Of a stretch of 64,000 nucleotides of DNA, positions 1 through 8,888 are shown in pieces. A program made the translations under genes and the position numbers. Source of the DNA: Sphingobacteriales bacterium 46-32. GTDB lineage: Bacteria > Bacteroidota > Bacteroidia > Chitinophagales > Chitinophagaceae. The number at the start of each line of letters is the position of its first letter. Position 1 is the stretch's first letter. The stretch lies in contig MKTY01000027.1 of NCBI GenBank assembly GCA_001898485.1, positions 124,001 through 188,000 of the forward strand. The letters are read 5' to 3'. The notes beneath the pieces were generated by a model. It did not search any database, was not told the DNA's origin, and was given only the letters and a program-made list of their open reading frames with translations.

Positions 1-1
1 T

Positions 2-364
2 TCCGGTGCTATCATCGACCGTTTTATTAAAGAGGGATACAGGATCGTGGCGCTGAAATTGACAAAATTATCGCCCGAGAAAGCCGGAGAGTTTTATGCC
101 GTTCATAAAGAAAGGCCTTTCTACGGCGAGCTGGTGGAGTTTATGAGCAGTGGTCCCATCTTCGCAGCTATCCTGGAAAAAGAGAATGCCGTGGCATCTT
201 TCCGCGAGTTGATTGGCGCTACCAATCCCGCCCAGGCTGCTGAAGGTACTATCCGTAAATTATATGCTTCTTCTGTAGGTGAAAATGCCGTACATGGCAG
301 CGACAGCGATGAGAATGCGGCTATTGAAGGCGCGTTTTTCTTTTCCGGACTGGAGCAATTCTGA
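2..364 (+). CDS. ndk: Nucleoside-diphosphate kinase, 3' part
   Basis: Transfers the gamma-phosphate of ATP to nucleoside diphosphates through a phospho-histidine in the cytoplasm. The open frame runs from the window edge, so the gene begins upstream; 120 residues are visible of a family length near 140. The visible part begins SGAIIDRF and holds the active-site block NAVHGSDS with the catalytic His and the usual C-terminal FFFSGLEQF-like end. A GTG inside the frame at position 47 is not a start, because homology continues upstream of it. The next bases downstream form an inverted repeat made of GAAAGGTAGAAGG words that may serve as its terminator. Confidence 0.95.
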   Translation, partial: SGAIIDRFIKEGYRIVALKLTKLSPEKAGEFYAVHKERPFYGELVEFMSSGPIFAAILEKENAVASFRELIGATNPAQAAEGTIRKLYASSVGENAVHGSDSDENAAIEGAFFFSGLEQF

Positions 365-436
365 TGAAAGGTAGAAGGTGAAAGGTAGAAGGTCTAAACA
401 AACCTTTTGCCTTCTACCTTTCACCTCTTACCTTTT
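364..436. repeat. Inverted GAAAGGTAGAAGG-word array
   Basis: Left arm 366-393 reads two copies of GAAAGGTAGAAGGT. Right arm 403-436 carries the reverse complement (CCTTCTACCTTTCACC, TTACCTTTTT). The arms can pair into a long imperfect hairpin just after ndk. The same word family recurs at 569-605, 9380-9483, 12124-12168, 31105-31185, 36779-36893, 56612-56716 and 63090-63179. Confidence 0.8.
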
Positions 437-549
437 TAAATATTTTTGCCCGTTACATTAGCTATCGGAGTCACCTTATAGCCCGCCTTTCTCAGCAAAC
501 TAATCACGCCCTCTTTTCCGGGTAAATGGCCTGCGTTGCCAGCTATCAT
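436..549 (-). pseudogene. Duplicated C-terminal fragment of TraB/GumN gene
   Basis: A 37-codon open frame whose product (MIAGNAGHLPGKEG... ending TNVTGKxI-like) matches the last residues of the TraB/GumN protein encoded just downstream at 605-1507. At DNA level 400-552 matches 569-721 with about 8 differences in 153 bases, so this is a direct repeat with a 169-bp period. It has no N-terminal part. It could be the relic of a tandem paralogue or a partial segmental duplication. Not expected to be functional. Confidence 0.8.
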
Positions 550-568
550 TAAGGTAGAATATATAAAT

Positions 569-605
569 AAACCTTTTGCCTTCTACCTTTCACCTCTTAC
601 CTTTT
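569..605. repeat. Second copy of CCTTCTACCTTTCACC arm
   Basis: The bases between the pseudogene and the intact TraB/GumN gene repeat the right arm of the 364-436 array. The 169-bp duplication therefore begins inside the intergenic repeat word, which could have been a recombination site. Confidence 0.75.
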
Positions 606-1507
606 TAAATACTTTTGCCCGTTACATTAGTTACCGGAGTCACCTTATAGCCCGCCTTTCTCAGCAAACTAATCACGCCCTCTTTTCCGGGTAAATGTCC
701 TGCGCCGACAGCTATCAGTAAAGAACGGCCCGGTAGTATGCCTTTTAATTTTTCTACCCAGTTTTTATTACGATCATTCAGTAAGACGTCGGTATAATTT
801 GAAATAGCCGGATCACTTTGGGTGATCATCTTTTCCAGTTTATCCAGGTCCTGATCGCGGTATGCCTGCATCATTTGCGATAGTTCCGCATCATCACTTT
901 CCTTTTTGCCCGCATCATCGACATAGCGCAAAAGCTGCTCGGCCTGCAGCTTATATGGAATCTTATCCAGCACTCCGGCCTGGTATCCCATTGTTTCCAG
1001 TCCTTTTATATTTTTGTTATGCCGGCGTGCTTCTTCCATAATCACCTGCTCCATCATGGCGGTAGCATCGCAGGCCATATTGTTCTGCTCCAGGAGCGAG
1101 GCAGCCAGGATTGGTTTATAGGTTTCCAGCATGGAAAAGGGCAGCATTGTACTGTGCGACTCAAAAAAACTTTTAACCCGGCCGTATTCATCTTCGCTAA
1201 GCAGATCGCGCAGCGTGGTATCGCCACGCATCTTCATTTTGCTGACTACTCCCAGCATCTCAAACATATTGTCGAGATCTACTTCAAAATAGACCTCATC
1301 TGCATTGCGGATAGCTTCTTTAAGGTTGTTGCTGAGTACGGCATCATCTTTACAAAGCATATGTATGGTGCCAAAGAGAAAAGACGGTTTATCGAGCCCG
1401 TTACCACTGATCTTCCATAACAACGTGCGGGTACTATCGCCCTGCGCGTGTCCAATGCCGGTAATGCTTAAAAGGCTCATCAGTAAAACTACACCAAATC
1501 GGTTCAT
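605..1507 (-). CDS. TraB/GumN family secreted protein
   Basis: 300 aa. Residues 1-21 form a signal peptide ending GHA. The mature part shows TraB/GumN hallmarks: SFLFGTIHMLCKDD near residues 42-55, an acidic YFEVDLDN segment near 93-100, and the C-terminal GAGHLPGKEGVISLLRKAGY block. Members of this family (including Tiki-like proteins) have been proposed to be metal-dependent hydrolases; the physiological substrate here is unknown. It lies 45 bp behind the ubiD-like gene on the same strand and may be co-transcribed. Its 3' end has been duplicated downstream. Confidence 0.88.
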   Translation of the reverse strand: MNRFGVVLLMSLLSITGIGHAQGDSTRTLLWKISGNGLDKPSFLFGTIHMLCKDDAVLSNNLKEAIRNADEVYFEVDLDNMFEMLGVVSKMKMRGDTTLRDLLSEDEYGRVKSFFESHSTMLPFSMLETYKPILAASLLEQNNMACDATAMMEQVIMEEARRHNKNIKGLETMGYQAGVLDKIPYKLQAEQLLRYVDDAGKKESDDAELSQMMQAYRDQDLDKLEKMITQSDPAISNYTDVLLNDRNKNWVEKLKGILPGRSLLIAVGAGHLPGKEGVISLLRKAGYKVTPVTNVTGKSI

Positions 1508-1552
1508 CGGTTTCTTTTTTGGAAAATTAGTATTTCTTCAGGTAACACGGTG

Positions 1553-3466
1553 TTAATCTGCCACAACGGCTTCCATACCATATATCTGGTCTTTAAAGCG
1601 GAGAGATGGTGAAGGTATCAATGGACCAATATCCAGCTGATGCCATTTTTCATCTACCGCACGGATGGTGGCATCATCTGCTACGATGATATTGGGCCAG
1701 TCGCGCTGAAAATTGTCGAGCTCACGGGTTTTGCGTGTACCGTCAAGTCCGGCGCAGGGCACCCTGCCCGGCTCCTCTCCTGTAACGATTGCATCACGTT
1801 TGGGATCGAGATTGTTACAGAAGCGCCAGAGTGCTGTAGCCAGGTCATGCGGGTTGACGGTATGTTCTACATACAGAATAATTTTGATACCGTTCAACTG
1901 CGGGGTGCCTGTGAGCTGCCGGTGCAATTCCCTGATATGCCCCTGACGTTGTTTTTTTACAGATACGATTATACAGGCAATATCATCTTTTAGAAGGGAA
2001 AGATTGGCTGCTTTTATTTCGGAATACTCATCACAGAGCCATTTTTCAGTAAGCTCAGGTGATGGTTGTATAACGGGGATTGTGCCATCTGTTTCCTCCT
2101 CCCATTTATGTGTACCATCTATGCACATCTTACCGCCAAAACCCAGTTTACTGCAGCTATGATCCAGTACATCCATAGGGCCCTGTGAGAAATAGATATC
2201 AGTGGCTGCATTGAGATTCGAAAACACATAACGGGCCAGCTGACGGTAGTCGCTGATAGGTGTTTGTCCATCGGCGATAACCAGTATTTTATTAAACATC
2301 ATCTGACCGGCGCCCCACATGGCGTTCATCACTTTTTGTCCCTGGCCTGCATATTCTTTCTGGATTTTGGTGATGACCAGGTTATGAAATACTCCTTCTA
2401 CGGGCATATCCATATCCACTATTTCCGGCACCATGGTCATTTTGATGGGCGCGAGAAAAATACGTTCGGTTGCTTTACCCAGCCAGGCATCTTCCTGTGG
2501 AGGAATGCCTACGATGGTAGCGGGATAAACCGGGTTCTTTTTATGTGTGATGGCTGTGATATGAAAACGCGGATACCAGTCGGGTAATGAGTAGTAACCG
2601 GTATGATCTCCGAAGGGACCTTCCCAGATGAGTTCGTCGGCCGGATCCACATAGCCTTCAATGATGAAGTCGGCATCGGCGGGTACTTCGATTTCCGGCT
2701 GAGTGATGCAGGGCACCAGTTCCACCTTTTTTTTACGCAGAAAACCCGCCAGCATATATTCATCTACATTTTCGGGCAACGGTGCGGTAGCGCTGTAGGC
2801 ATAGGCGGGATCACCTCCGAGTGCCACGGCTACCGGCATTTTTTTATTCAGTTTTTTATATTCTGCGAAATGGCGCGCAGATACCTTATGCTTGTGCCAG
2901 TGCATGCCCGTAAGCTGGGGACCAAATACCTGCATGCGGTACATGCCCACATTACGGTGACCTGTATTCGGATCTTTGGTATGAATGACGGGTAATGTTA
3001 CAAAAGGGCCGCCATCTTTGGGCCAGCAGGTGATTACCGGCAGCTTACCGATATCGGGATTGTCTGTAATAATTACTTCCTGGCATTCGCCCCTGCCCTT
3101 TTTTACTTTGGGCATCCAGGAAGCAAACTGGCCAAGTTTGGGAAGCAATTTGAGCTTATCGAGAATGCCTTCTTTGGGTGCAGAAAGTAATTTGAACAGA
3201 TCTTCTATTTCACGGGTAATATCATCCAGATTTTGTACACCCAATGCCATACACATGCGTTTTTCGCTGCCATAGGCATTCATTAAAACAGGGAAATCGT
3301 AACCGGTATTTTCAAACAGGATTGCTTTACCGCCACCGGGCTGTTTGCTCATACGGTCGGTGATCTCTGCTATTTCGAGATGTGGATTGACGTAGGTGCT
3401 GATACGTACCAGTTCGCCTGCCTTTTCCAGTGCGTCTATAAAGGCCTGCTGATTTTTATATGCCAT
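1553..3466 (-). CDS. UbiD-family prenylated-FMN decarboxylase
   Basis: 637 aa. UbiD-type decarboxylases use prenylated FMN to decarboxylate aromatic or alpha,beta-unsaturated acids. Recognisable blocks are PGGGKAILFENTG near the N-terminus, RNVGMYRMQVFGPQLTGMHW in the middle, IWEGPFGDHTGYYS with the conserved Glu-Gly-Pro-Phe-Gly, and ATIVGIPPQEDAWLGKATER. In Bacteroidota the common annotation is menaquinone-biosynthesis decarboxylase, but sequence alone does not fix the substrate. A TTG at 3487 would extend the frame by 7 codons, but it lies inside a TACTTTTG promoter-like box, so ATG 3466 is preferred. Confidence 0.88.
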   Translation of the reverse strand: MAYKNQQAFIDALEKAGELVRISTYVNPHLEIAEITDRMSKQPGGGKAILFENTGYDFPVLMNAYGSEKRMCMALGVQNLDDITREIEDLFKLLSAPKEGILDKLKLLPKLGQFASWMPKVKKGRGECQEVIITDNPDIGKLPVITCWPKDGGPFVTLPVIHTKDPNTGHRNVGMYRMQVFGPQLTGMHWHKHKVSARHFAEYKKLNKKMPVAVALGGDPAYAYSATAPLPENVDEYMLAGFLRKKKVELVPCITQPEIEVPADADFIIEGYVDPADELIWEGPFGDHTGYYSLPDWYPRFHITAITHKKNPVYPATIVGIPPQEDAWLGKATERIFLAPIKMTMVPEIVDMDMPVEGVFHNLVITKIQKEYAGQGQKVMNAMWGAGQMMFNKILVIADGQTPISDYRQLARYVFSNLNAATDIYFSQGPMDVLDHSCSKLGFGGKMCIDGTHKWEEETDGTIPVIQPSPELTEKWLCDEYSEIKAANLSLLKDDIACIIVSVKKQRQGHIRELHRQLTGTPQLNGIKIILYVEHTVNPHDLATALWRFCNNLDPKRDAIVTGEEPGRVPCAGLDGTRKTRELDNFQRDWPNIIVADDATIRAVDEKWHQLDIGPLIPSPSLRFKDQIYGMEAVVAD

Positions 3467-3484
3467 GCGCTTAAAGTATGCGTG

Positions 3485-3492
3485 CAAAAGTA
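3485..3492 (-). promoter_or_regulatory. Bacteroidota -7 box TACTTTTG for ubiD-like gene
   Basis: On the reverse strand the bases read TACTTTTG, matching TAnnTTTG, 18 bp before ATG 3466. No clear -33 TTTG is seen, so this is a moderate call. It decides the start codon of the gene. Confidence 0.5.
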
Positions 3493-3523
3493 CAACACAT
3501 ACGGGCAGTTAATGTTTGGGAAA

Positions 3524-4387
3524 TCAATAAACATTAGTGGGGCAACCCATCCGGCTCTTACGGCCGCTGCCTCCCCATCCGCCATTACCCGAACCAAGTC
3601 TGTAAGTAAGATGCAGACCGGTGAAGTAATAAAAGTCTTTGTATTTGGATCCGCCACGGCCATATCCTTTGGCAGGATAGTTCTGGTTACCGCCGGGCAG
3701 TTCATCGCCCCGGTAAGCCATATCAACCGCCAGTTGTCCTTTGGCAGCCAGCAAATCTGCCTGAGCGGCATAAGTAGTACTTACATCGTCGAGATAATCG
3801 GTAAAAAGTTTGCGAAAGCCCAGTTCCACACCCAGGCGTAAATTATCGGTAATGGCATATTTGGCACCGAAGCCGAAAGGAATAGCCATTTGGGTAAGTT
3901 TATATGGTTTGCGATCGGGATATGCTGCCAGCCCCTGCCCTTCTGTACTCAATGGCTGGAGATATACCTTGTTTTTGGCTGCATCATAGGCATAAGGATT
4001 AAAATGATAGGCAGCCAGACCTCCAAATGCGTAGGGAGAAAACCGGTGTTCATTCAGGTTGAGCGGATAATATTCTGCCACTACGCTGAACTCGTGTATC
4101 GATGTTTCAAAGCTCAGATTACGCGCTACCAGTTCCGGGTCACTCGAAAAACGGTCAGCTCCTCCCACTACAGCATAGGTATAACCGGCACGCAGCATAA
4201 AGTGATCGGTAAGCTCATAATTGCCGGTTAATCCTACCGCGCCATTCGTTGTTTTTTTAGGGAAATAACGGTCGGTAAGATCGCCGTTATAAGCGGCCAG
4301 GCCGCCAAAAATACCAAGATGAAAACGTTGTGCCTGGCTGAATAGGGTGAATACCAGCAATACCAGCATAACCGGAACTTTCTTCAT
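3524..4387 (-). CDS. DUF6089-like outer-membrane beta-barrel protein
   Basis: 287 aa. A signal peptide (MKKVPVMLVLLVFTLFSQAQ) is followed by GIFGGLAAYNGDLTDRYFP, the typical start of Bacteroidota DUF6089 barrels. Alternating hydrophobic/polar strands follow (AYTYAVVGG-like, FSPYAFGGLAAYHFNPYA, LGVELGFRKLFTDYLDDVSTTY) and a last strand YYFTGLHLTYRL. The LFTDYLDDVS turn is common in this family. After the last strand there is a Gly/Ser-rich tail of about 25 residues. Upstream TTG at 4420 would add 11 codons without signal-peptide character, so ATG 4387 is chosen. Function unknown; predicted to sit in the outer membrane. Confidence 0.8.
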   Translation of the reverse strand: MKKVPVMLVLLVFTLFSQAQRFHLGIFGGLAAYNGDLTDRYFPKKTTNGAVGLTGNYELTDHFMLRAGYTYAVVGGADRFSSDPELVARNLSFETSIHEFSVVAEYYPLNLNEHRFSPYAFGGLAAYHFNPYAYDAAKNKVYLQPLSTEGQGLAAYPDRKPYKLTQMAIPFGFGAKYAITDNLRLGVELGFRKLFTDYLDDVSTTYAAQADLLAAKGQLAVDMAYRGDELPGGNQNYPAKGYGRGGSKYKDFYYFTGLHLTYRLGSGNGGWGGSGRKSRMGCPTNVY

Positions 4388-4498
4388 AACAATAACTTTT
4401 GGGTCACTCCTTCCGGGCAAATTTTGGGCCGGATAACAGCTATTTCTGCAACGGAATAACTGTAAATAAAGTGTAAAGATATTACGATTGGGGATAAA

Positions 4499-5536
4499 TT
4501 ATAACAAATCCGCGGCAGGCCGTAACCCTGTATAGGTGATTCCCAGGCCCGGTTCATCTGAACCATTGATTTTCCCATAGTTGTAAGAAATTCCTTCTGC
4601 CACATCCTCTGCCAGCAGCAGTGGTCCGTCCATGTCTATAAGGTCTACAAAGGGCGCCAGTTGCAGCATGGCGGCCGACCCTATGGTTGATTCATTCATA
4701 CATCCCAGCATTACCTGTAGCCCCAGCTGACGGGCTTCAGCAATCATGCGCCTGGCCGGGGTAATGCCGCTGCATTTGGTGAGCTTGATATTGATACCGT
4801 GAAAATGATCTTTACAGCGTGCCACATCCTGCTCGCTTACACAGGCTTCATCGGCAAAAAGTGGTAACGCCGATTGCTGATATAGGATCTTCATTCCTTC
4901 CCAGTTGTCTTTGGCCAGTGGCTGCTCTACCATCTCAACTCCCAGCTCTTTCAGCTGGGGAATCAGTGTTAAGGCTGTTTCCAGCGTCCATGCAGCATTG
5001 GCGTCTACACGGATACGGGCATCTGTTTCGGCACGCAGAGCTTTTACAATGGCTATATCGTCTGCTGTGCCCACCTTTATTTTATAAACTGGCCAGGGCC
5101 GCTCCTTCATTTTCGCAATCATTTTATCGATGCTGTCAATACCAATAGTATAATCGGTAAGCGGGCTATCGGCCAGGTTGCCGCCCCACAGCTGATGCAG
5201 CGGTTGTTGTTTCAGTTTGCCAAACAGGTCCCATGCTGCCATATCCAGCGCACATACGAGGAAAGGATTGCGTGGCAGCAGGTGGTGCAGGTAATGCCAG
5301 TAGCGTTCCGGTTCGGTGAAGGCAAATTTTTCGATAAACATTTTCTTTGCTTCGATATCGGCAATCATTTTCTCGACTGTAATGTCGTAGTAAGTAATGG
5401 CCGGTGCTTCGCCATAGCCGGTAATGCCAAACTGCTCGAGTGCTACAATGAGCGTGGGCTGATGTGTTTTTGTGCCTTTTGAAATGGTAAAAGGATGGCG
5501 GAAACGCAGCGAAAACGGGAAGTAGGAAAGCTTCAT
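4499..5536 (-). CDS. Dipeptide epimerase (enolase superfamily)
   Basis: 345 aa, the full family length. It resembles L-Ala-D/L-Glu epimerase, which epimerises dipeptides released from murein. The enolase-superfamily catalytic set is complete: Lys-x-Lys in YKIKVG (residues 152/154), metal ligands Asp178 (RVDANAAW), Glu204 (VEQPL) and Asp229 (FADEA), catalytic Lys251 (NIKLTK), and a C-terminal DMDGP motif that in this subgroup contacts the dipeptide amino group. No peptidase neighbour is present, so the exact dipeptide specificity is not shown by context. Confidence 0.9.
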   Translation of the reverse strand: MKLSYFPFSLRFRHPFTISKGTKTHQPTLIVALEQFGITGYGEAPAITYYDITVEKMIADIEAKKMFIEKFAFTEPERYWHYLHHLLPRNPFLVCALDMAAWDLFGKLKQQPLHQLWGGNLADSPLTDYTIGIDSIDKMIAKMKERPWPVYKIKVGTADDIAIVKALRAETDARIRVDANAAWTLETALTLIPQLKELGVEMVEQPLAKDNWEGMKILYQQSALPLFADEACVSEQDVARCKDHFHGINIKLTKCSGITPARRMIAEARQLGLQVMLGCMNESTIGSAAMLQLAPFVDLIDMDGPLLLAEDVAEGISYNYGKINGSDEPGLGITYTGLRPAADLL

Positions 5537-5542
5537 GATTAA

Positions 5543-5748
5543 TGTGCTGATTTGCTAATGTGCTGATGTGCTAAGGCTCGCGGTAGTAGACAACTTGTTG
5601 CGTGATTAATTTGCCAGTATGCTAATACTGTTACGAACAAAATGGTCAGACAAAAATACTCAATAAATGGGTATTTCGGCTGGTCAAATCAACGTGTTCA
5701 ATATGTGTCTAAATATTAATTAGCAGGCTGGCACATCAGCACATCGAC
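5543..5748. repeat. GTGCTGAT / ATCAGCAC inverted word arms between malQ and epimerase
   Basis: 5543-5576 holds quasi-repeats of TGTGCTGAT and TGTGCTAA. 5727-5746 holds the opposite strand (GGCACATCAGCACATC), starting 3 bp after the malQ stop. About 150 bp of AT-rich DNA without a gene lies between. The same octad word (CAGCACAT) forms arrays at 15527-15578 and 16384-16410. Confidence 0.75.
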
Positions 5749-8478
5749 TCAAATCGCTCTTCCGCTTGTCTGCACATACCCTTTCACTTCTTCATTAAAT
5801 TCTTTTTGGCGGATGAGTTCTTCGAGTGAGATATGCATGCGATAGCGCCAGTAGTGTTTGGCATTGGCCGGATTGTTAATCCGTTCCTCCTGCGGATTTT
5901 CGCGGCGCAGTGTATCACTCATGCCCAGGATATCCTGCAACTGGAAGATACTCCACATGGCCGGTGAGTGCAGATGCTGCAGAATGATGGCACGGCTTAC
6001 CCATGATTCACAGAAATAGGGTGCATCGCCCCATTGTCCCAGTACCTGGTTATAGAAATGCTGGGTCCGTTCCCGGTTTTCTTCCCACCACCCCCGTACG
6101 GTGCTCATGTCATGTGTAGATGGAGTGATTACAGACATATAGGGCGCCTCGTCGGGATAAAAGAATTCCTTTTCGGGGTTCTTGGGCATACGTTGAATCT
6201 CGAGGCTCAGGATGCCCAGTTGTTTCATTACATCAGGCACACAATGTGGTACCATGCCCAGGTCTTCGCCACAAATAAGCATATTGGTGGAAGCCTTCAG
6301 CTGCGGCAGCTTGGTCATTGCCTCTTTGCGCCAGAATTCATCCTGGCGGCGATAAAAGTAATTGATGTAAAGCGCACGCAGTCGGTCCTGCACATGCGGA
6401 ATGAGGTAGCGGAATGACCGTGTTTTTTCCATATCAATCCGGAAATGGAACTCCTGTCCCTGCGATCCCTCCTGTTTGAAAAGAATAATGTTGGCAATGA
6501 GTTCAAAAAGGCCTGCTTTGAGCCGCTCATCGTCTGGTTCCGAACGATTGGAAAAAAAGGCTTCTATCTTACGTTGTGTATCAAATTCTGTACGCAGATC
6601 GTAGCCACCCTGATCATTCGGCAGTACAAATTCTGCGCGAACCTGATCGGCCAGGTGACCAAAAAGCTCGTGCAGGATTTCGTCGTTGATATAAGGTTTG
6701 CAATAACGTTGCTCATCGAACCAGATTCCGTTTTCGCCAAATTCAACATAATGTACAGGCAGGCAGGGCACAAAATGACCCATCAAACCCTGTACGGCAT
6801 GGTCCGGAATACTCCAGATACGGAAGAAGCCAAGTATATGATCAATGCGGAAGGCATCGAAGTAATAACTCATCTGCTCAAAGCGCTGCTTCCACCAGGC
6901 AAACCCGTCTTCCTGCATCTGTTTCCAGTTGTAAGTAGGGAACTCCCAGTTTTGCCCGATGGGTGTAAAATCATCGGGCGGAGCACCTGCCTGCGCATGC
7001 ATATTGTATAATTGCGGTGCTACCCAGGCATCGCAGCTATAACGTGAAATGCCTATTGCGATATCACCTTTCAGTACAACCCCTTTTTTATGTGCATAGT
7101 CGGCGGCATCCTTTAGCTGCAGATGCAGGTGATACTGCACAAAGCAATAGAAAAGTAATTCTTTGCGGGTGCTGCTGCGGCTCGCAAAAAGGCGGTCTAC
7201 TTCGGCGGCATCGTAGCTGCTGTGTGTTTTCCAGCTGTTAAAGACAGCACTATTGTATTTGTCGCGCAGATAGCAAAAAGCAGCATAGGGTTTAAGCCAG
7301 TGCTTGTTGGTCTCAAAGAAATCCTGGTAATCGGCAGTCTGCAGGGTTTCTGTACCCAATGCATCATAGAGCTCGCGCAGCATGGCCAGCTTGAACCGGA
7401 GTACTTCTTCGTAATCCACTTCGGCCAGTTCGTTGAGGTATTTCTGTTTGCGCTTAAGTGCACTGATCTTGTCTGCTTCTTTTTTGCCGGCCACTTTTGC
7501 CAGGTTGATGTAAAGTGGATGAAGTGCAAATGCTGAGATGGCAGAATAAGGATAGGAATCTGTCCAGGTATTGGTGGCTATCGTATCGTTGATGGGGAGT
7601 AACTGAATGAGTCGTAGCCCGCTTTCGAGTGCCCAGTCTACCAGCAGCCGGATGTCGGTAAACTCTCCTACCCCAAAGCTTTGCCGGGAGCGGAGGCTGA
7701 ATACGGGTATGGCTACGCCGGCACCTTTCCAGGTATTGTTGGGCAGACGTACGAATCCATCGTGCAGAATACAATGGGTATGTGATGGTGCATCGGTATA
7801 CAACAGGCGGTTATCGCCGCTTTCGTAGGTCACAAATGTTTTTTCCTTGCTGTTGTAAATACCGTATTTGTAAGCTACGGGCGAGTGGCTGCCGGTAAGG
7901 TCGAGATGAGCTACCCACCATTCATTCTGCTGAGCCAGCAGTACCGGTTGGCTGGTATCCCATTTACCCAATGCATCTGCACTGCCGAGCAGGCAAAGTA
8001 TTTCATGCCGTTTCAGCAAAGGCGCTTTTACCTGGAAGCTGTGCGTATAGTGTTTGGGTATTTTAAGTTTGGGGCCCGATGTGTTGGGCAGCAGTACGTC
8101 TCGGAACGGAGCGGTATAGAAAGCGTTTTCAAATTCACCGGCATGGTTCCAGGTATCGAGTAATTGAATGGTGTTAGTATGTTTGCGCGAGCTGTAAGCA
8201 AGGCGGTCATTGCCCCATTCGCCAATCCATTCTCCGTCTTTTCCTTTTAGATAATATTTATAGCGTATACCTTCTTTCGGCCATTCCGTTTTGTCGATAT
8301 CGATGCTGAATTGCCAGAATTCTTCATTGAGATAGGTCATGGCGACCGCTTTAGCAGGATCATCCATGCCCAGCTTTTCAGTATTTCCGGATAGCCAAAG
8401 GCTTTGGCCATATTCCGTATGAAAACGGATAAAAAATTCAAGCCGCATCGCAATCGTTGATTCGTTCTTTAACGCCAT
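5749..8478 (-). CDS. malQ: 4-alpha-glucanotransferase with N-terminal CBM20 domains (DPE2-type)
   Basis: 909 aa, much longer than bacterial MalQ of about 500-700 aa because two starch-binding CBM20 modules (about residues 10-110 and 130-230) precede the GH77 barrel. CBM20 landmarks are LWLSGNTEKLGMDD and CLLGSADALGKWD. GH77 landmarks are SYPYSAISAFALHPLYI, the nucleophile Asp in AFRIDHILGFFRIW, the acid/base Glu in LICGEDLGMVP and the third acid in STHDMSTVRGW. It transfers glucan units from maltose or maltodextrin to longer glucans. The first ATG is 8478; a second Met ten codons in (8448) is an equally plausible start. Confidence 0.95.
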   Translation of the reverse strand: MALKNESTIAMRLEFFIRFHTEYGQSLWLSGNTEKLGMDDPAKAVAMTYLNEEFWQFSIDIDKTEWPKEGIRYKYYLKGKDGEWIGEWGNDRLAYSSRKHTNTIQLLDTWNHAGEFENAFYTAPFRDVLLPNTSGPKLKIPKHYTHSFQVKAPLLKRHEILCLLGSADALGKWDTSQPVLLAQQNEWWVAHLDLTGSHSPVAYKYGIYNSKEKTFVTYESGDNRLLYTDAPSHTHCILHDGFVRLPNNTWKGAGVAIPVFSLRSRQSFGVGEFTDIRLLVDWALESGLRLIQLLPINDTIATNTWTDSYPYSAISAFALHPLYINLAKVAGKKEADKISALKRKQKYLNELAEVDYEEVLRFKLAMLRELYDALGTETLQTADYQDFFETNKHWLKPYAAFCYLRDKYNSAVFNSWKTHSSYDAAEVDRLFASRSSTRKELLFYCFVQYHLHLQLKDAADYAHKKGVVLKGDIAIGISRYSCDAWVAPQLYNMHAQAGAPPDDFTPIGQNWEFPTYNWKQMQEDGFAWWKQRFEQMSYYFDAFRIDHILGFFRIWSIPDHAVQGLMGHFVPCLPVHYVEFGENGIWFDEQRYCKPYINDEILHELFGHLADQVRAEFVLPNDQGGYDLRTEFDTQRKIEAFFSNRSEPDDERLKAGLFELIANIILFKQEGSQGQEFHFRIDMEKTRSFRYLIPHVQDRLRALYINYFYRRQDEFWRKEAMTKLPQLKASTNMLICGEDLGMVPHCVPDVMKQLGILSLEIQRMPKNPEKEFFYPDEAPYMSVITPSTHDMSTVRGWWEENRERTQHFYNQVLGQWGDAPYFCESWVSRAIILQHLHSPAMWSIFQLQDILGMSDTLRRENPQEERINNPANAKHYWRYRMHISLEELIRQKEFNEEVKGYVQTSGRAI

Positions 8479-8624
8479 ATTCTATCGTGTCTGAAGCACA
8501 CATTATTACGAAAGTAAAATAAATCATGCAAGGTTCGCATATTTATTTGAAAGATCAGGAAAAAAGTGTTGCAAACGTTTGAAGTCCTGCCATTTGGGCC
8601 GGAAACAGCGATTCATTTGGGCAC

Positions 8625-8659
8625 TAAAAAACCCGCCCTGCAGGATGGCAGGCGGGTTT
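8625..8659 (-). terminator. Rho-independent terminator of the 51-aa gene
   Basis: On the reverse strand AAACCCGCC and GGCGGGTTT pair around a 13-base loop and are followed by a run of T. It begins about 24 bp after the stop codon of the small gene 8683-8838. Confidence 0.85.
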
Positions 8660-8682
8660 GTATACTGAAAATGATTAGTCGA

Positions 8683-8838
8683 TTACATAATATCCATTGC
8701 CTTTACAAACGACGTAGTCTGGAAAGGAAGGATAAGGGTAAGCCATTCCCAATGGCCAACAATAGCAGCGATCAGTCCGGCTGTGGAAGCGAGGAAAAGC
8801 ATCCACCAGAGACCACGATATTTTTTGGTTTGTTCCAT
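8683..8838 (-). CDS. Small membrane protein, 51 aa
   Basis: Reads MEQTKKYRGLWWMLFLAST, then AGLIAAIVGHWEWLTLILPF and QTTSFVKAMDIM. A charged N-terminus is followed by a hydrophobic stretch (about residues 10-40) that could form one long or two short membrane helices. It is bounded by a full-consensus promoter (8854-8884) and a strong terminator (8625-8659), which together make a single-gene transcription unit; this is stronger evidence than the short frame alone. No family is recognised. Functions known for such proteins (subunit of a membrane complex, small regulator) are only possibilities. Confidence 0.72.
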   Translation of the reverse strand: MEQTKKYRGLWWMLFLASTAGLIAAIVGHWEWLTLILPFQTTSFVKAMDIM

Positions 8839-8853
8839 GCGTTAGAATTTTGG

Positions 8854-8884
8854 CAAAAATAAGCGCTGGAGGGAAAATAACAAA
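8854..8884 (-). promoter_or_regulatory. Promoter TTTG-N19-TATTTTTG of the 51-aa gene
   Basis: Reverse strand: -33 TTTG at 8884-8881, 19-bp spacer, -7 box TATTTTTG at 8861-8854. This fits the Bacteroidota housekeeping consensus exactly. The expected transcript start is about 8-10 bp before ATG 8838. Confidence 0.75.
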
Positions 8885-8888
8885 ATAG

